DNA of 64,000 nt from Thermoplasmatales archaeon SW_10_69_26 (GTDB lineage Archaea > Thermoplasmatota > SW-10-69-26), in the NCBI GenBank assembly GCA_003009755.1, contig PXUB01000042.1, forward strand, positions 730 to 64,729, written 5' to 3'. The translations under genes were made by a program, and so were the position numbers. This document shows positions 16,327-23,071 of the stretch, one piece after another. Below the pieces are notes generated by a model. The model was not told the origin of the DNA and searched no databases. It was given only the letters and a program-made list of their open reading frames with translations. Each line of letters begins with the position of its first letter. Position 1 is the stretch's first letter.

Positions 16327-17355
16327 ATGGTGCTGGAGGCCCTCCCCGACGTGCTGCCCTACCTGCTTGAGTTCTTCGAGCAGTACGGGCTCGTCGCCAT
16401 GTTCGTCCTCCTCGTTCTCGACGGGGCCATGCTCATCCCCGTCTTGCCGGGCGAGGCCGTGATGATCATGGCCGTCACCCAGCACGCCAGCAACATCCGC
16501 GAGCTCGCCTTCATCACCGTGTTGGCGACACTGGCTGGCATCGTCGGGAGCCTCATCCTCTACACGATGGCTCGGGTCGGCGGCCGCCCGCTGATCGAGA
16601 ACCATCCCCGGCTGTTCATGATGGACCGACGGCGCCGAGAGAAGCTCGAGGAGGCCTTCGAGCGCCCGCTCGGGCAGAGCCTCGTGTGCCTGTTGCGCGT
16701 GATCCCGTTGACGCGCATCGTGGTGAACATCCCCGCCGGGCTGGCTCGCATGGGGGTGGGCCGGTTCGTCGTGCTGTCCTCGATCGGGATGGCGATCTTC
16801 CACAGCGGGTTCATGTGGCTGGCTTACGAGTCCCAACAGTCCGGCAGCGTCGTGGCCGAGCAAGCCACGGCCCTCCAAGAGACGTACGCCACGCCCGCCT
16901 GGCAGTACCTGCAAGCCAACGAGGTCGTCGCCATCGTCGGCGTGATCGCGTTCGGCGCCTGGTTGTCGTTCAAGTCCTCGCGCCGGATGATGAAGCATCC
17001 GCGCGGGGCGATCACCTCGATCCTCGGCTGGCTGACCGTTCGCGTGCTCGTGCTCGGCACCCTGACCCTCTGGGGCGCTCTCGTGTACGACCCCCAGCTG
17101 CTGTACGAGGTCGCGCTGGCCGGCGGCCTCGACGTCCCCGCCATCGCCCTCCAGGTCGGACTGCCGCCCGTTCGCCTGCTGGCCTACTTCGGCCTGATCA
17201 CCTGGACGCTGGGCATGGTGTTGTGGGGCCTGGAATCGGTCGCCCGCAGCCGCCGCGACGAGGCCGAGCGACGGCATGCCGAGGCCGAGGAGGCCGACGA
17301 GCTGCCCGACCCCGAGATCGAACCCGTCGGCGAGTACTCGAGCCCGCCGGGGTAG
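16327..17355 (+). CDS. DedA/VTT-domain membrane protein
   Basis: The 342-residue protein has an N-terminal DedA (SNARE-associated, VTT) domain: LLEFFEQYGLVAMFVLLVLDG, IPVLPGEAVMIMAV (the P-x-P-G-E re-entrant motif) and LLRVIPLTRIVVNIPAGLARM (R-x-x-P-x-x-R-x-x-x-x-x-x-A-G). DedA proteins act in lipid or proton-linked membrane homeostasis; some flip polyprenyl carriers. A C-terminal extension has three further membrane helices and an acidic cytoplasmic tail (AEAEEADELPDPEIEPVGE), which is longer than bacterial DedA (about 200 residues). Its promoter is probably the CTTAACC in the repeat upstream. Confidence 0.85.
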   Translation: MVLEALPDVLPYLLEFFEQYGLVAMFVLLVLDGAMLIPVLPGEAVMIMAVTQHASNIRELAFITVLATLAGIVGSLILYTMARVGGRPLIENHPRLFMMDRRRREKLEEAFERPLGQSLVCLLRVIPLTRIVVNIPAGLARMGVGRFVVLSSIGMAIFHSGFMWLAYESQQSGSVVAEQATALQETYATPAWQYLQANEVVAIVGVIAFGAWLSFKSSRRMMKHPRGAITSILGWLTVRVLVLGTLTLWGALVYDPQLLYEVALAGGLDVPAIALQVGLPPVRLLAYFGLITWTLGMVLWGLESVARSRRDEAERRHAEAEEADELPDPEIEPVGEYSSPPG

Positions 17356-17454
17356 GGGGACCAGGGGAAACGGCGCCTCGGTCTAACGACGCCTTTACGA
17401 GGCTCGGCAGGACTCGATCGCCGGGGCCCCGTGGCTCTGGGGAAATGGTGATCG

Positions 17455-17667
17455 ATGAGTCGAATCGCCCTGATTGCGCTAGCGTTGGGTATCGGACTGA
17501 TGGTCGCTCCGGGCGTCGCCCAATCCACGGGCCTTGGCAGCTCTGTCGCCGAGGACCTGGACCCTGTCGGCAACGCCGAGGCTCACTACGACAGTGAGTG
17601 CATCAAGGGGCCCTGCGTGTGCTACTTCGGTCCCGGCACACCCGGATACCACTGCCACGCCGGATAG
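17455..17667 (+). CDS. small exported cysteine-containing peptide
   Basis: The 70-residue product has a signal peptide (MSRIALIALALGIGLMVAPG, cleavage likely after VAQS or GVA) and a mature part of about 48 residues with four cysteines at the C-terminus (CIKGPCVCYFGPG ... YHCHAG), which could form two disulfides. GGTGA lies six bases upstream of ATG 17455. The start resembles that of the gene cut at the right window edge (MSRKAIAILVAVA). Its role is unknown. Confidence 0.55.
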   Translation: MSRIALIALALGIGLMVAPGVAQSTGLGSSVAEDLDPVGNAEAHYDSECIKGPCVCYFGPGTPGYHCHAG

Positions 17668-17688
17668 CCGGCCCCGACGTCCACGCCT

Positions 17689-17726
17689 AGGCCCTCGCGG
17701 GCCTTCCCTCTCGCTTCTCTTTCCTC
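17689..17726 (+). terminator. hairpin plus pyrimidine tract after the small exported peptide gene
   Basis: AGGCCC-tcgc-GGGCCT is followed by an uninterrupted C/T-rich run (17705-17726). The same arrangement follows the thermosome gene and the gene ending at 63785, so it is likely the local terminator type. Confidence 0.45.
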
Positions 17727-17884
17727 TGGTCCAGGACGTGGCCGAGGTGTACGACCGATGAGGTGCTCGGCCTCGACAGCGACCGTTACCGGGCCGCGTT
17801 CGTGTTCGACGAGCGATCGGAAGCTCAGGGCTTCGCTGATCAACATCTCCCCAGGTAACTCGCTCCCGCGACCCCCATGGCGGC

Positions 17885-18273
17885 CCGCGGGCTCGCGGTG
17901 AGAGCGCGACGACTGCATGGTCCTCGAACGGATACGGCTCGTCAGAGCCGCACGAATCACGAGGAGCAAGCCGTTCGCGGGGCTGCATTGGCACATCGGG
18001 GCGCTCGTCTCGTGGTACGACGGTTCCCGCGAGATGGTCGTTGCTCGGCGCCGACCGTCGAGCGAGTCCGGCCCCCTTTTTGGGCCGGACGACTTACGAG
18101 GAGCGGGCCGGCCGGGACGGGGACACTCGTTTCCGCCGTGGGACGGTGGTCTCGTGGTATGACGGCTCCCGTGAGAAGACCGGTGTCGATCGTCCGGTCT
18201 TCGAGCGAGTACGGCTCGTCAGAGCCGTACGAATTACGAGGAGCTAGCTGTTGGCGGGTTGTATTCGCACGGC
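17885..18273 (+). repeat. tandem degenerate tRNA-Val-like units carrying two-hairpin inserts
   Basis: Three units of about 113-142 bases precede the intact tRNA-Val gene. Unit 3 (18140-18273) begins GGGACGGTGGTCTCGTGGTA and unit 2 (17998-18139) begins GGGGCGCTCGTCTCGTGGTA, close to the tRNA 5' half (GGGGCGGTGGTCTAGTGGTA). Both then reach GGCTCCC/GGTTCCC, where the intact tRNA goes straight on with TTACGAGGAGC, but the units carry a roughly 62-base insert first. Each insert forms two hairpins: unit 3 AAGACCGG/CCGGTCTT (18176-18201) and GTACGGCTC/GAGCCGTAC (18209-18230); unit 2 GATGGTCG/CGACCGTC (18033-18059) and GTCCGGCCC/GGGCCGGAC (18066-18090). Unit 1 (to 17997) keeps CGGCTC/GAGCCG (17935-17950). 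Their T-arms and acceptor 3' strands are not tRNA-like, so they are not functional tRNAs. Confidence 0.7.
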
Positions 18274-18345
18274 GGGGCGGTGGTCTAGTGGTATGACGGC
18301 TCCCTTACGAGGAGCAAGCCGCAGGTTCAAATCCTGCCCGCCCCA
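18274..18345 (+). tRNA. tRNA-Val (anticodon UAC)
   Basis: The 72-base sequence folds as a full cloverleaf: acceptor GGGGCGG/CCGCCCC with discriminator A, D-loop with GGTCTAGTGGTA, anticodon stem GCTCC/GGAGC with loop CTTACGA (anticodon TAC), and T-arm GCAGG-TTCAAAT-CCTGC. No intron is present, unlike the related degenerate units directly upstream. CCA is not encoded. Confidence 0.95.
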
Positions 18346-18354
18346 TTCGTAGCA

Positions 18355-18471
18355 GGGCAGGATTTGAACTCTGGTTCAATCGCGAAGGGCCGGAGGCTAC
18401 GCGCGGTCCTTCGCGAGAGCCCGAACGCGCGTCGATAGGTGCAACGTTCGGGTGAAATCCTGCCCGCCCCA
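18355..18471 (+). ncRNA. structured RNA-like element B, copy next to tRNA-Val
   Basis: Ten bases after tRNA-Val begins an element closed by an 11-bp helix, GGGCAGGATTT (18355-18365) with AAATCCTGCCC (18455-18465). Inside are a short hairpin GAAC-tctg-GTTC (18366-18377), a 13-bp stem (18380-18392 with 18404-18416, one G-U) and an 8-bp stem CCCGAACG/CGTTCGGG (18420-18427/18445-18452): a four-way, cloverleaf-like fold. Its last bases AAATCCTGCCCGCCCCA repeat the 3' end of tRNA-Val. Two homologues follow tRNA-Gln with different stem sequences that still pair. Confidence 0.65.
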
Positions 18472-18833
18472 CTCGCCGCTGACTAAGCCGGCCCGTCTCC
18501 GTCCGCCACCGGGTCGCCTGCACGGGGTCTTGTCACCTCGGTGACAACGGAACTACTTTCGTCGTTCGCCATGGCGTTGAGGCAAGCGGTCGCGTCCGTC
18601 CCCCCAACACGTCCAACCCCCGTTCCTGCAACACCCCCGGACCGACTCCTGTGCTGTTCCTACCCCCGGGCGCGACCGCTTGTCCCCACCTTTCCCGTGA
18701 CCCAAGCTCCGACCAGCCGGCGGTGGGCCACCGCCGCTCGGAGGCGGCGGTCATGTGCCTGTCCGCCAAGCGGGAAGCTTAAGGGCGGAGGTCGGCTGTC
18801 CTCAACGCGCGGACCGCTTGCGTCCCGCAGACC
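18472..18833. other. intergenic stretch between the Val and Gln arrays; no gene recognised
   Basis: These 362 bases hold a hairpin TTGTCACC-tc-GGTGACAA (18530-18547), a 12-bp inverted repeat CAAGCGGTCGCG/CGCGACCGCTTG (18583-18594 and 18671-18682), four runs of five or six C between those arms (18600-18667; G-runs on the minus strand), a palindrome CGGCGGTGGGCCACCGCCG (about 18718-18736) and a palindromic CTTAAG (18778-18783) that could drive tRNA-Gln or a minus-strand RNA. I searched by eye for RNase P and SRP RNA core motifs and saw none. A 78-codon minus-strand frame lacks protein-like character. Confidence 0.4.
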
Positions 18834-18906
18834 AGCCCGGTGGTGTAGCGGCCAATCATTTCGGCCTTTGGAGCCGAATACGCAGGTTCGAATCCTGCCC
18901 GGGCTA
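18834..18906 (+). tRNA. tRNA-Gln (anticodon UUG)
   Basis: The 73-base cloverleaf has acceptor AGCCCGG/CCGGGCT with discriminator A, anticodon stem TCGGC/GCCGA with loop CTTTGGA (anticodon TTG), and T-arm GCAGG-TTCGAAT-CCTGC. CCA is not encoded. Its 3' end (GAATCCTGCCCGGGCTA) is repeated at 19231-19247 and 19567-19583 at the ends of two tandem structured units. Confidence 0.95.
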
Positions 18907-18907
18907 T

Positions 18908-19109
18908 GGGATCGAGGACCTGCTCCTCAGCCTCTCCCGTCGCCAGCGTCTCGCCAAGGCTGGCTGACGGTGTCGCGCTGCGTCGAAAGCCCGCAGGGGG
19001 ATTTCTTCCTCGCGCTCCTTGTCAGACAGCCTTGGCGCGGGCCCCGCCGGGCCCGCCCGGATGGGAGACGCTGGCTCGGTCCGAGGCATCGTCGCCGGTC
19101 CTCGGTCCC
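18908..19109 (+). ncRNA. structured RNA-like element A, copy 1
   Basis: Nested helices: P1 13 bp (18908-18920 with 19097-19109, one G-U), P2 10 bp CCAGCGTCTC/GAGACGCTGG (18943-18952/19065-19074), P3 16 positions with one mismatch GCCAAGGCTGGCTGAC/GTCAGACAGCCTTGGC (18953-18968/19021-19036), and P4 hairpin GCGGGCCC-cgcc-GGGCCCGC (19037-19056). The loop above P3 keeps TGTCGC and AAGCCCGCA in both copies. No known RNA family comes to mind. Confidence 0.6.
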
Positions 19110-19132
19110 TGCGGATACCGCTGGTCGTCAGC

Positions 19133-19247
19133 GGGCAGGATGAGAACCGCAGGTTCGATCGTGAGAGCCGGTGGAAGAGCGGGCGGTTCTCACGAGCGGC
19201 CGAACCGGCGTCCACTGCTCGGTTCGGCCAGAATCCTGCCCGGGCTA
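19133..19247 (+). ncRNA. structured RNA-like element B, Gln copy 1
   Basis: Closing helix GGGCAGGAT/ATCCTGCCC (19133-19141/19233-19241), hairpin GAACC-gca-GGTTC (19144-19156), 12-bp stem (19159-19170/19184-19195, one G-U) and 9-bp stem GGCCGAACC/GGTTCGGCC (19198-19206/19221-19229). It ends with the acceptor strand CCGGGCTA of tRNA-Gln. Confidence 0.65.
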
Positions 19248-19249
19248 TA

Positions 19250-19448
19250 CCGGTCGAGTCCTCGTTCCTCAGGTTCTCCCGTCGCGAGCACCTCGCCAGC
19301 CGCCGCTGACGGTGTCGCTCTGCTTCGGAAGCCCGCAAGGGGATTCCTGCATCGAGCTCCTTGCCAGCGACGGCTGGCGCGAGCTGAAGGCTCGCCCAAC
19401 GGGAGGTGCTTACTCGGTCCGAACACATCGTCACGAAGACTCGACCGG
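19250..19448 (+). ncRNA. structured RNA-like element A, copy 2
   Basis: Same architecture as copy 1 with different stem sequences: P1 16 positions with one mismatch (19250-19265/19433-19448), P2 AGCACCTC/GAGGTGCT (19287-19294/19403-19410), P3 14 positions with one mismatch (19295-19308/19365-19378), P4 GCGAGC-tgaag-GCTCGC (19379-19395). Confidence 0.6.
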
Positions 19449-19470
19449 TGCTCCAATCGCGGATCGTAGA

Positions 19471-19583
19471 GGGCAGGATGAGAACCTTGGTTTGATCCCG
19501 AGGCGCGGTGTCGACCGCACGCGTCTCGGGAGCGGCCGAACCGGCGTTCACTGCTCGGTTCGGCCAGAATCCTGCCCGGGCTA
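19471..19583 (+). ncRNA. structured RNA-like element B, Gln copy 2
   Basis: Closing helix GGGCAGGAT/ATCCTGCCC (19471-19479/19569-19577), hairpin GAACC-tt-GGTTT, 12-bp stem TCCCGAGGCGCG/CGCGTCTCGGGA (19496-19507/19520-19531) and GGCCGAACC/GGTTCGGCC (19534-19542/19557-19565). The middle stem differs almost completely from copy 1 but is fully paired. Confidence 0.65.
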
Positions 19584-19594
19584 TCCCTCCTACC

Positions 19595-20032
19595 TCACCA
19601 CACCTGGAACAGCAGGAAGTACACCGCGATCCCCATCACGATCGAGACGAGCCACATCGGGGCGACCTTGGTCGCCAACTGCCGGTGCTCGGTCCAGTGG
19701 CTGCGCATCGCGCGCAGGTACACGAAGGGGATGAGCACGATCGTGGCGACGGCCAACACCATGTGCGTGCCGAGGAAGGCGTAGTAGAAGGTGCTCGCCC
19801 AACCCGGTGCAGTGGGGTTCTGCGCGGCGAACGAGGTCGGGCCGTGGAGGAACATCCGGACGAGGTACAGCGCCAGGAACAGGCTGAACAGCGCTGTGGC
19901 TGCGATCATCAACTGCTTGTGCCGGTCCACGTTGCCTCGCCGGATCTCGTGGACGGCTCGCAGGATCAAGACCCCGACGACGGCCACGATGACCGTGTTC
20001 GCCGGCGGGATCGCGGCGATGAGGTCGACCAC
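19595..20032 (-). CDS. DUF420 family membrane protein
   Basis: DUF420 proteins are small multi-helix membrane proteins usually found with heme-copper oxidase or bc-complex genes, and thought to help oxidase assembly. The 145-residue product has four membrane helices with conserved histidines in AVHEIRRGNVDRHKQLMIAA, GTHMVLAVATIVLIPF and HWTEHRQLATKVAPMWL. GTG 20032 directly precedes the first helix; a longer frame upstream overlaps the promoter of the divergent gene. It supports an aerobic respiratory chain but its oxidase partner genes are not in this window. Confidence 0.8.
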   Translation of the reverse strand: MVDLIAAIPPANTVIVAVVGVLILRAVHEIRRGNVDRHKQLMIAATALFSLFLALYLVRMFLHGPTSFAAQNPTAPGWASTFYYAFLGTHMVLAVATIVLIPFVYLRAMRSHWTEHRQLATKVAPMWLVSIVMGIAVYFLLFQVW

Positions 20033-20096
20033 GGATCGACCAAGCGGCCATGGCACAAAACCCTTAGCCGGACGCCGCCTCGGGAGGTTCGTCCCC

Positions 20097-20969
20097 GTGC
20101 GTGTCAGCTGGGTCCTGCTCGTCGCGTTGACAGCGTGCCTCGTGCCGGCCGCTCCGGCCCTGGCCCAGACGACCGGTTCGGCCTCCGTGGACCTGTCGCT
20201 GCCGACGCTGGCGGCGCCCGTCTCCCCGGCCGAGCCGCAGAACTCCTCGGTCACCGTCCGCTACGAGTGGAACGATGGGATGGCCGAGGACAACGTGACC
20301 GTCGACCTCTCCCACGTCGACGGACCGCCTTGGCTGAACTCCTCGTTCTCGCCGAGCACCGTCGAGTTCGACCTCGGCAACCAGGCCTCCGGGGTCGAGA
20401 CGCGCATCGTGAACGTGACCCTGGACGTGGCCTCCGACGCGACCGCCTACACCGAGGCCGAGGCCACCTACCGGGCCGAAGCCGAAGCCAGCGGCACGCT
20501 GCCGGCCGCCGAGATCGAGGAGAGCCTCGCGTTCGAGTCCGGGTTCGCCGGCCAGCTCGTCGCCGCCCTTCCTGAAGGCAACGTCACCGCCTGGGGCGGC
20601 CTCCGCCAGGAGGTCCCGATCGACCTCGAGAACACCGCCAACGGCCCGATCGAGGTCGACGTCCGCGTCGACCGCATCCCCGCCGACGCCCGCGGCACGC
20701 CGCCGGACGCGATCGTCCTCGGCCACGAACCCGGCAACGAGTCGACGACCGCCACGATGGAGATCCGGGTTCCCTGGAGCCTCAGCGTCGAGGGCCCGGT
20801 CGAGCTCGCGCTCGACGCCGCCCACGAGACCGAAGGCACCGAGCTGGACGACCGCCGGCTGGCCTTCACCCTCGACGGCCGAAGCGCCGTCCCCGTGCCC
20901 GGCCCTGGTCCCTGGATCACCCTGCTCGCCGCCGCGTTCGCGCTCGCCGTCCGGGCCCGCTCGAGATGA
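20097..20969 (+). CDS. exported protein with PGF-CTERM-like C-terminal anchor
   Basis: The 290-residue protein has a signal peptide (VLLVALTACLVPAAPALAQ), an extracellular beta-rich middle with many N-x-S/T sequons (NSS, NVT), and a C-terminal tripartite signal: PVPGPGPW, hydrophobic ITLLAAAFALAV, and basic RARSR. This resembles the PGF-CTERM sorting signal processed by archaeosortase. The middle seems to contain two immunoglobulin-like or NEW3-like domains (DLENTANGPIEVDVRVDRIP). GTG 20097 follows CCC; the gene is divergent from DUF420. Surface role is inferred. Confidence 0.7.
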   Translation: MRVSWVLLVALTACLVPAAPALAQTTGSASVDLSLPTLAAPVSPAEPQNSSVTVRYEWNDGMAEDNVTVDLSHVDGPPWLNSSFSPSTVEFDLGNQASGVETRIVNVTLDVASDATAYTEAEATYRAEAEASGTLPAAEIEESLAFESGFAGQLVAALPEGNVTAWGGLRQEVPIDLENTANGPIEVDVRVDRIPADARGTPPDAIVLGHEPGNESTTATMEIRVPWSLSVEGPVELALDAAHETEGTELDDRRLAFTLDGRSAVPVPGPGPWITLLAAAFALAVRARSR

Positions 20970-21027
20970 ACCACTCGAAGAAAGGGAACCTCGCCCCTGG
21001 GTCACAACCGCGGCAGAACCCGACAAC

Positions 21028-21036
21028 CCTTATACC
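21028..21036 (+). promoter_or_regulatory. TATA-like element upstream of top6B
   Basis: CCTTATACC lies 112 bases before the GTG of top6B, implying a leader of about 85 bases. No other TATA-like sequence is closer. Confidence 0.35.
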
Positions 21037-21139
21037 ACCGGAAGGGCTACGACCGGCGGGATGGGATCGCGCACGGGGCCGATCGGCCGAGTTCCCCGAC
21101 TAGGGCCAGTGCGATCGATCACCCGTCGGTGGTGAGCGC

Positions 21140-23071
21140 GTGAGCATCGCGAACGAACTTGCAGACAAGCAACGAGACATCGCCGTCTCAGAGTTCTTCG
21201 AGCGGAACAAGCACATCCTCGGGTTCGACAACACGACCCGAGCCCTCATCACGAGCGTCAAGGAGGGCGTCGACAACGCTCTCGACGCCTGCGAGGAGGG
21301 CAACGTGCTGCCCGACATCCGCGTCGAGATCCACGAGGGCGACGACGACGAGTACACCCTCGTCATCGAGGACAACGGCCCCGGCGTCGTCAAGCGCCAG
21401 GTCCCCAAGGTGTTCGGCCGGCTGCTCTACGGATCGCAGTTCCACCGCATCCGGCAAAGCCGCGGCCAGCAGGGCATCGGCATCAGCGCCGTCGTCATGT
21501 ACGGCCAGCTCACCTCCGGCCAACCCGCCACCATCTGCACACGCGTGGGACCCGACCACCCCGCCTACGAGCTCGATCTCCGCCTCGACACGAAGGAGAA
21601 CGAGCCCGAGGTCGTCGACGAGGAGATCGTCGACTGGGACAAGGACTCCGGCACGCGGCTCGAGATCACGATGGAGGCCCGCTACGTCCGCGGCGCCCAG
21701 TCCGTGTACGAGTACCTGCGGACCACCAGCATCGTCAACCCGCACGCCGAGCTCACGCTCGTCGAGCCCGACGGGACGACGACGAAGTTCCCGCGCTCCA
21801 GCGAGCAGCTACCGCCCGAGACGGTCGAGATCAAGCCCCACCCGCTAGGCATCGAACTCGGCCAGCTGCAGGAAATGGCGAAGAACACCGAGGCCCGCAA
21901 GATCACCTCGTTCCTGCAGAACGACTTCTGCCGCGTCGGTCTGCAGACGGCCCGCAAGATCTGCGACAAGGCGGGCATCGGCGAGGACCGCAAACCCTCC
22001 TACCTGAAGACCGACGACTGCAAGGCTCTGATGTCGGCCTTCGAGGAGGTCCGCATCGTCTCGCCGCCGACCGACTGCCTGTCCCCGATCGGCGAGACCC
22101 TGATCCGCCGCGGCCTCCGCACGGAGTTCGAGGACGCCGACCTCGTCGCGACCGAGACCCGCTCGGCCGAGGTCTACGGCGGCCACCCGTTCCAGATCGA
22201 GGCCGCCATCGTCCACAACAGCGACAAGCTGCCGGACGACGAGCAGGTCGAGATCCTGCGCCACGCCAACCGCGTCCCGCTGCTGTACCAACGCGGCGGA
22301 TGCGTGTCCACGAAGGCGATCGAGGACATCGACTGGCGCCGCTACGATCTCGACCAGCGCGGCGGTCAAGGCATCCCGCACGGCTCGTGCGCGATCCTCG
22401 TCCACGTCGCCTCGACCAACGTCCCCTTCACCAGCGAGTCCAAGGACGCCGTCGCCGACATCCCCGAGATCCGCAAGGAGATCGAGCTCGCCGTGCGCGA
22501 GTGCGCTCGCGAGATGCGCTCGCAGATCCGCAAGGGCAAGAAGATGAAGCGCCTCCGGCAGAAGGAGGACATCATCCGCAAGATCGTGCCCGCGATGGCG
22601 GAGAAGAGCGCCCAGATCCTCGACAAGGACGTCCCCGACTACGAGAAGGCGATCGCGCGCATCATGAACGCCGTCATGGTCACGCCCACGATCGAGTACG
22701 AGCAGGGCGTTGGCCACGACATCACGATCGAGGTCCGCAACTACACCTCCCACGGCAAACGGATGCAGGTCATGGCCGAGCTCCCCGCCGAGGGCGACGT
22801 CGAGGACCCCGAACCCGACGCCGGCTACCGCGGCAACATGATCGTCTGGGACGAGGACAAGATCGACACCGGCGAAGCCCGTGAGTTCTCCTACCGCGTC
22901 CGCGGACTGGCCGAGGCCGACATCCAGAACGTCGACATCTTCCTCGACGGCATCGACGCCACGCTGATCGCCGGCGCCGAGGCCTGGGAGGGATCCGAGA
23001 TCGAGGAGACCGCCCCCGAGCCGCAGGAGATCGACGACGGTGACGAGGTCACCCAGGAGGTGCAGGTCTGA
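21140..23071 (+). CDS. top6B: DNA topoisomerase VI subunit B
   Basis: Subunit B of the archaeal type IIB topoisomerase binds ATP and closes the DNA gate to decatenate and relax DNA. The GHKL ATPase motifs are present: [11 protein letters not shown] (residues 41-51), DNGPGV (78-83) and GQQGIGIS (109-116). The helix-2-turn-helix and transducer domains follow ([18 protein letters not shown] region; switch lysine expected in [14 protein letters not shown] vicinity). 643 residues include an acidic C-terminal tail. GTG 21140 has GGTGAGC upstream. It overlaps the top6A start by one base (TGATG), the usual archaeal top6BA operon. Confidence 0.95.
   Translation: MSIANELADKQRDIAVSEFFERNKHILGFDNTTRALITSVKEGVDNALDACEEGNVLPDIRVEIHEGDDDEYTLVIEDNGPGVVKRQVPKVFGRLLYGSQFHRIRQSRGQQGIGISAVVMYGQLTSGQPATICTRVGPDHPAYELDLRLDTKENEPEVVDEEIVDWDKDSGTRLEITMEARYVRGAQSVYEYLRTTSIVNPHAELTLVEPDGTTTKFPRSSEQLPPETVEIKPHPLGIELGQLQEMAKNTEARKITSFLQNDFCRVGLQTARKICDKAGIGEDRKPSYLKTDDCKALMSAFEEVRIVSPPTDCLSPIGETLIRRGLRTEFEDADLVATETRSAEVYGGHPFQIEAAIVHNSDKLPDDEQVEILRHANRVPLLYQRGGCVSTKAIEDIDWRRYDLDQRGGQGIPHGSCAILVHVASTNVPFTSESKDAVADIPEIRKEIELAVRECAREMRSQIRKGKKMKRLRQKEDIIRKIVPAMAEKSAQILDKDVPDYEKAIARIMNAVMVTPTIEYEQGVGHDITIEVRNYTSHGKRMQVMAELPAEGDVEDPEPDAGYRGNMIVWDEDKIDTGEAREFSYRVRGLAEADIQNVDIFLDGIDATLIAGAEAWEGSEIEETAPEPQEIDDGDEVTQEVQV

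Larger units (their letters stand above)
18907..19583 (+). repeat. two tandem 336-341-bp units downstream of tRNA-Gln, each ending in the tRNA 3' end
   Basis: Unit 1 is 18907-19247 and unit 2 is 19248-19583. They align over their whole length (for example GCTGACGGTGTCGC, AAGCCCGCA and ACTCGGTCCGA/GCTCGGTCCGA), yet paired regions differ and still pair. Each unit ends GAATCCTGCCCGGGCTA, a copy of the last bases of tRNA-Gln, which is the layout of elements integrated in tandem at a tRNA 3' end, although no integrase gene is inside. Each unit contains element A followed by element B. Confidence 0.75.

Noticed and set aside
17998-18273. Units 2 and 3 as functional intron-containing tRNA-Val genes
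   Set aside because: Their T-arms and 3' acceptor strands do not pair with the 5' strand, so they cannot give mature tRNAs.
18533-18769. 78-codon minus-strand frame as a protein gene
   Set aside because: Its composition is not protein-like and it overlaps strong inverted repeats and G-runs.
18472-18833. RNase P RNA or SRP RNA gene between the tRNA arrays
   Set aside because: No conserved core motifs of either RNA could be found on either strand.
17885-19583. CRISPR array
   Set aside because: Repeat units are long, divergent and lack unique spacers between short identical repeats; no cas genes nearby.
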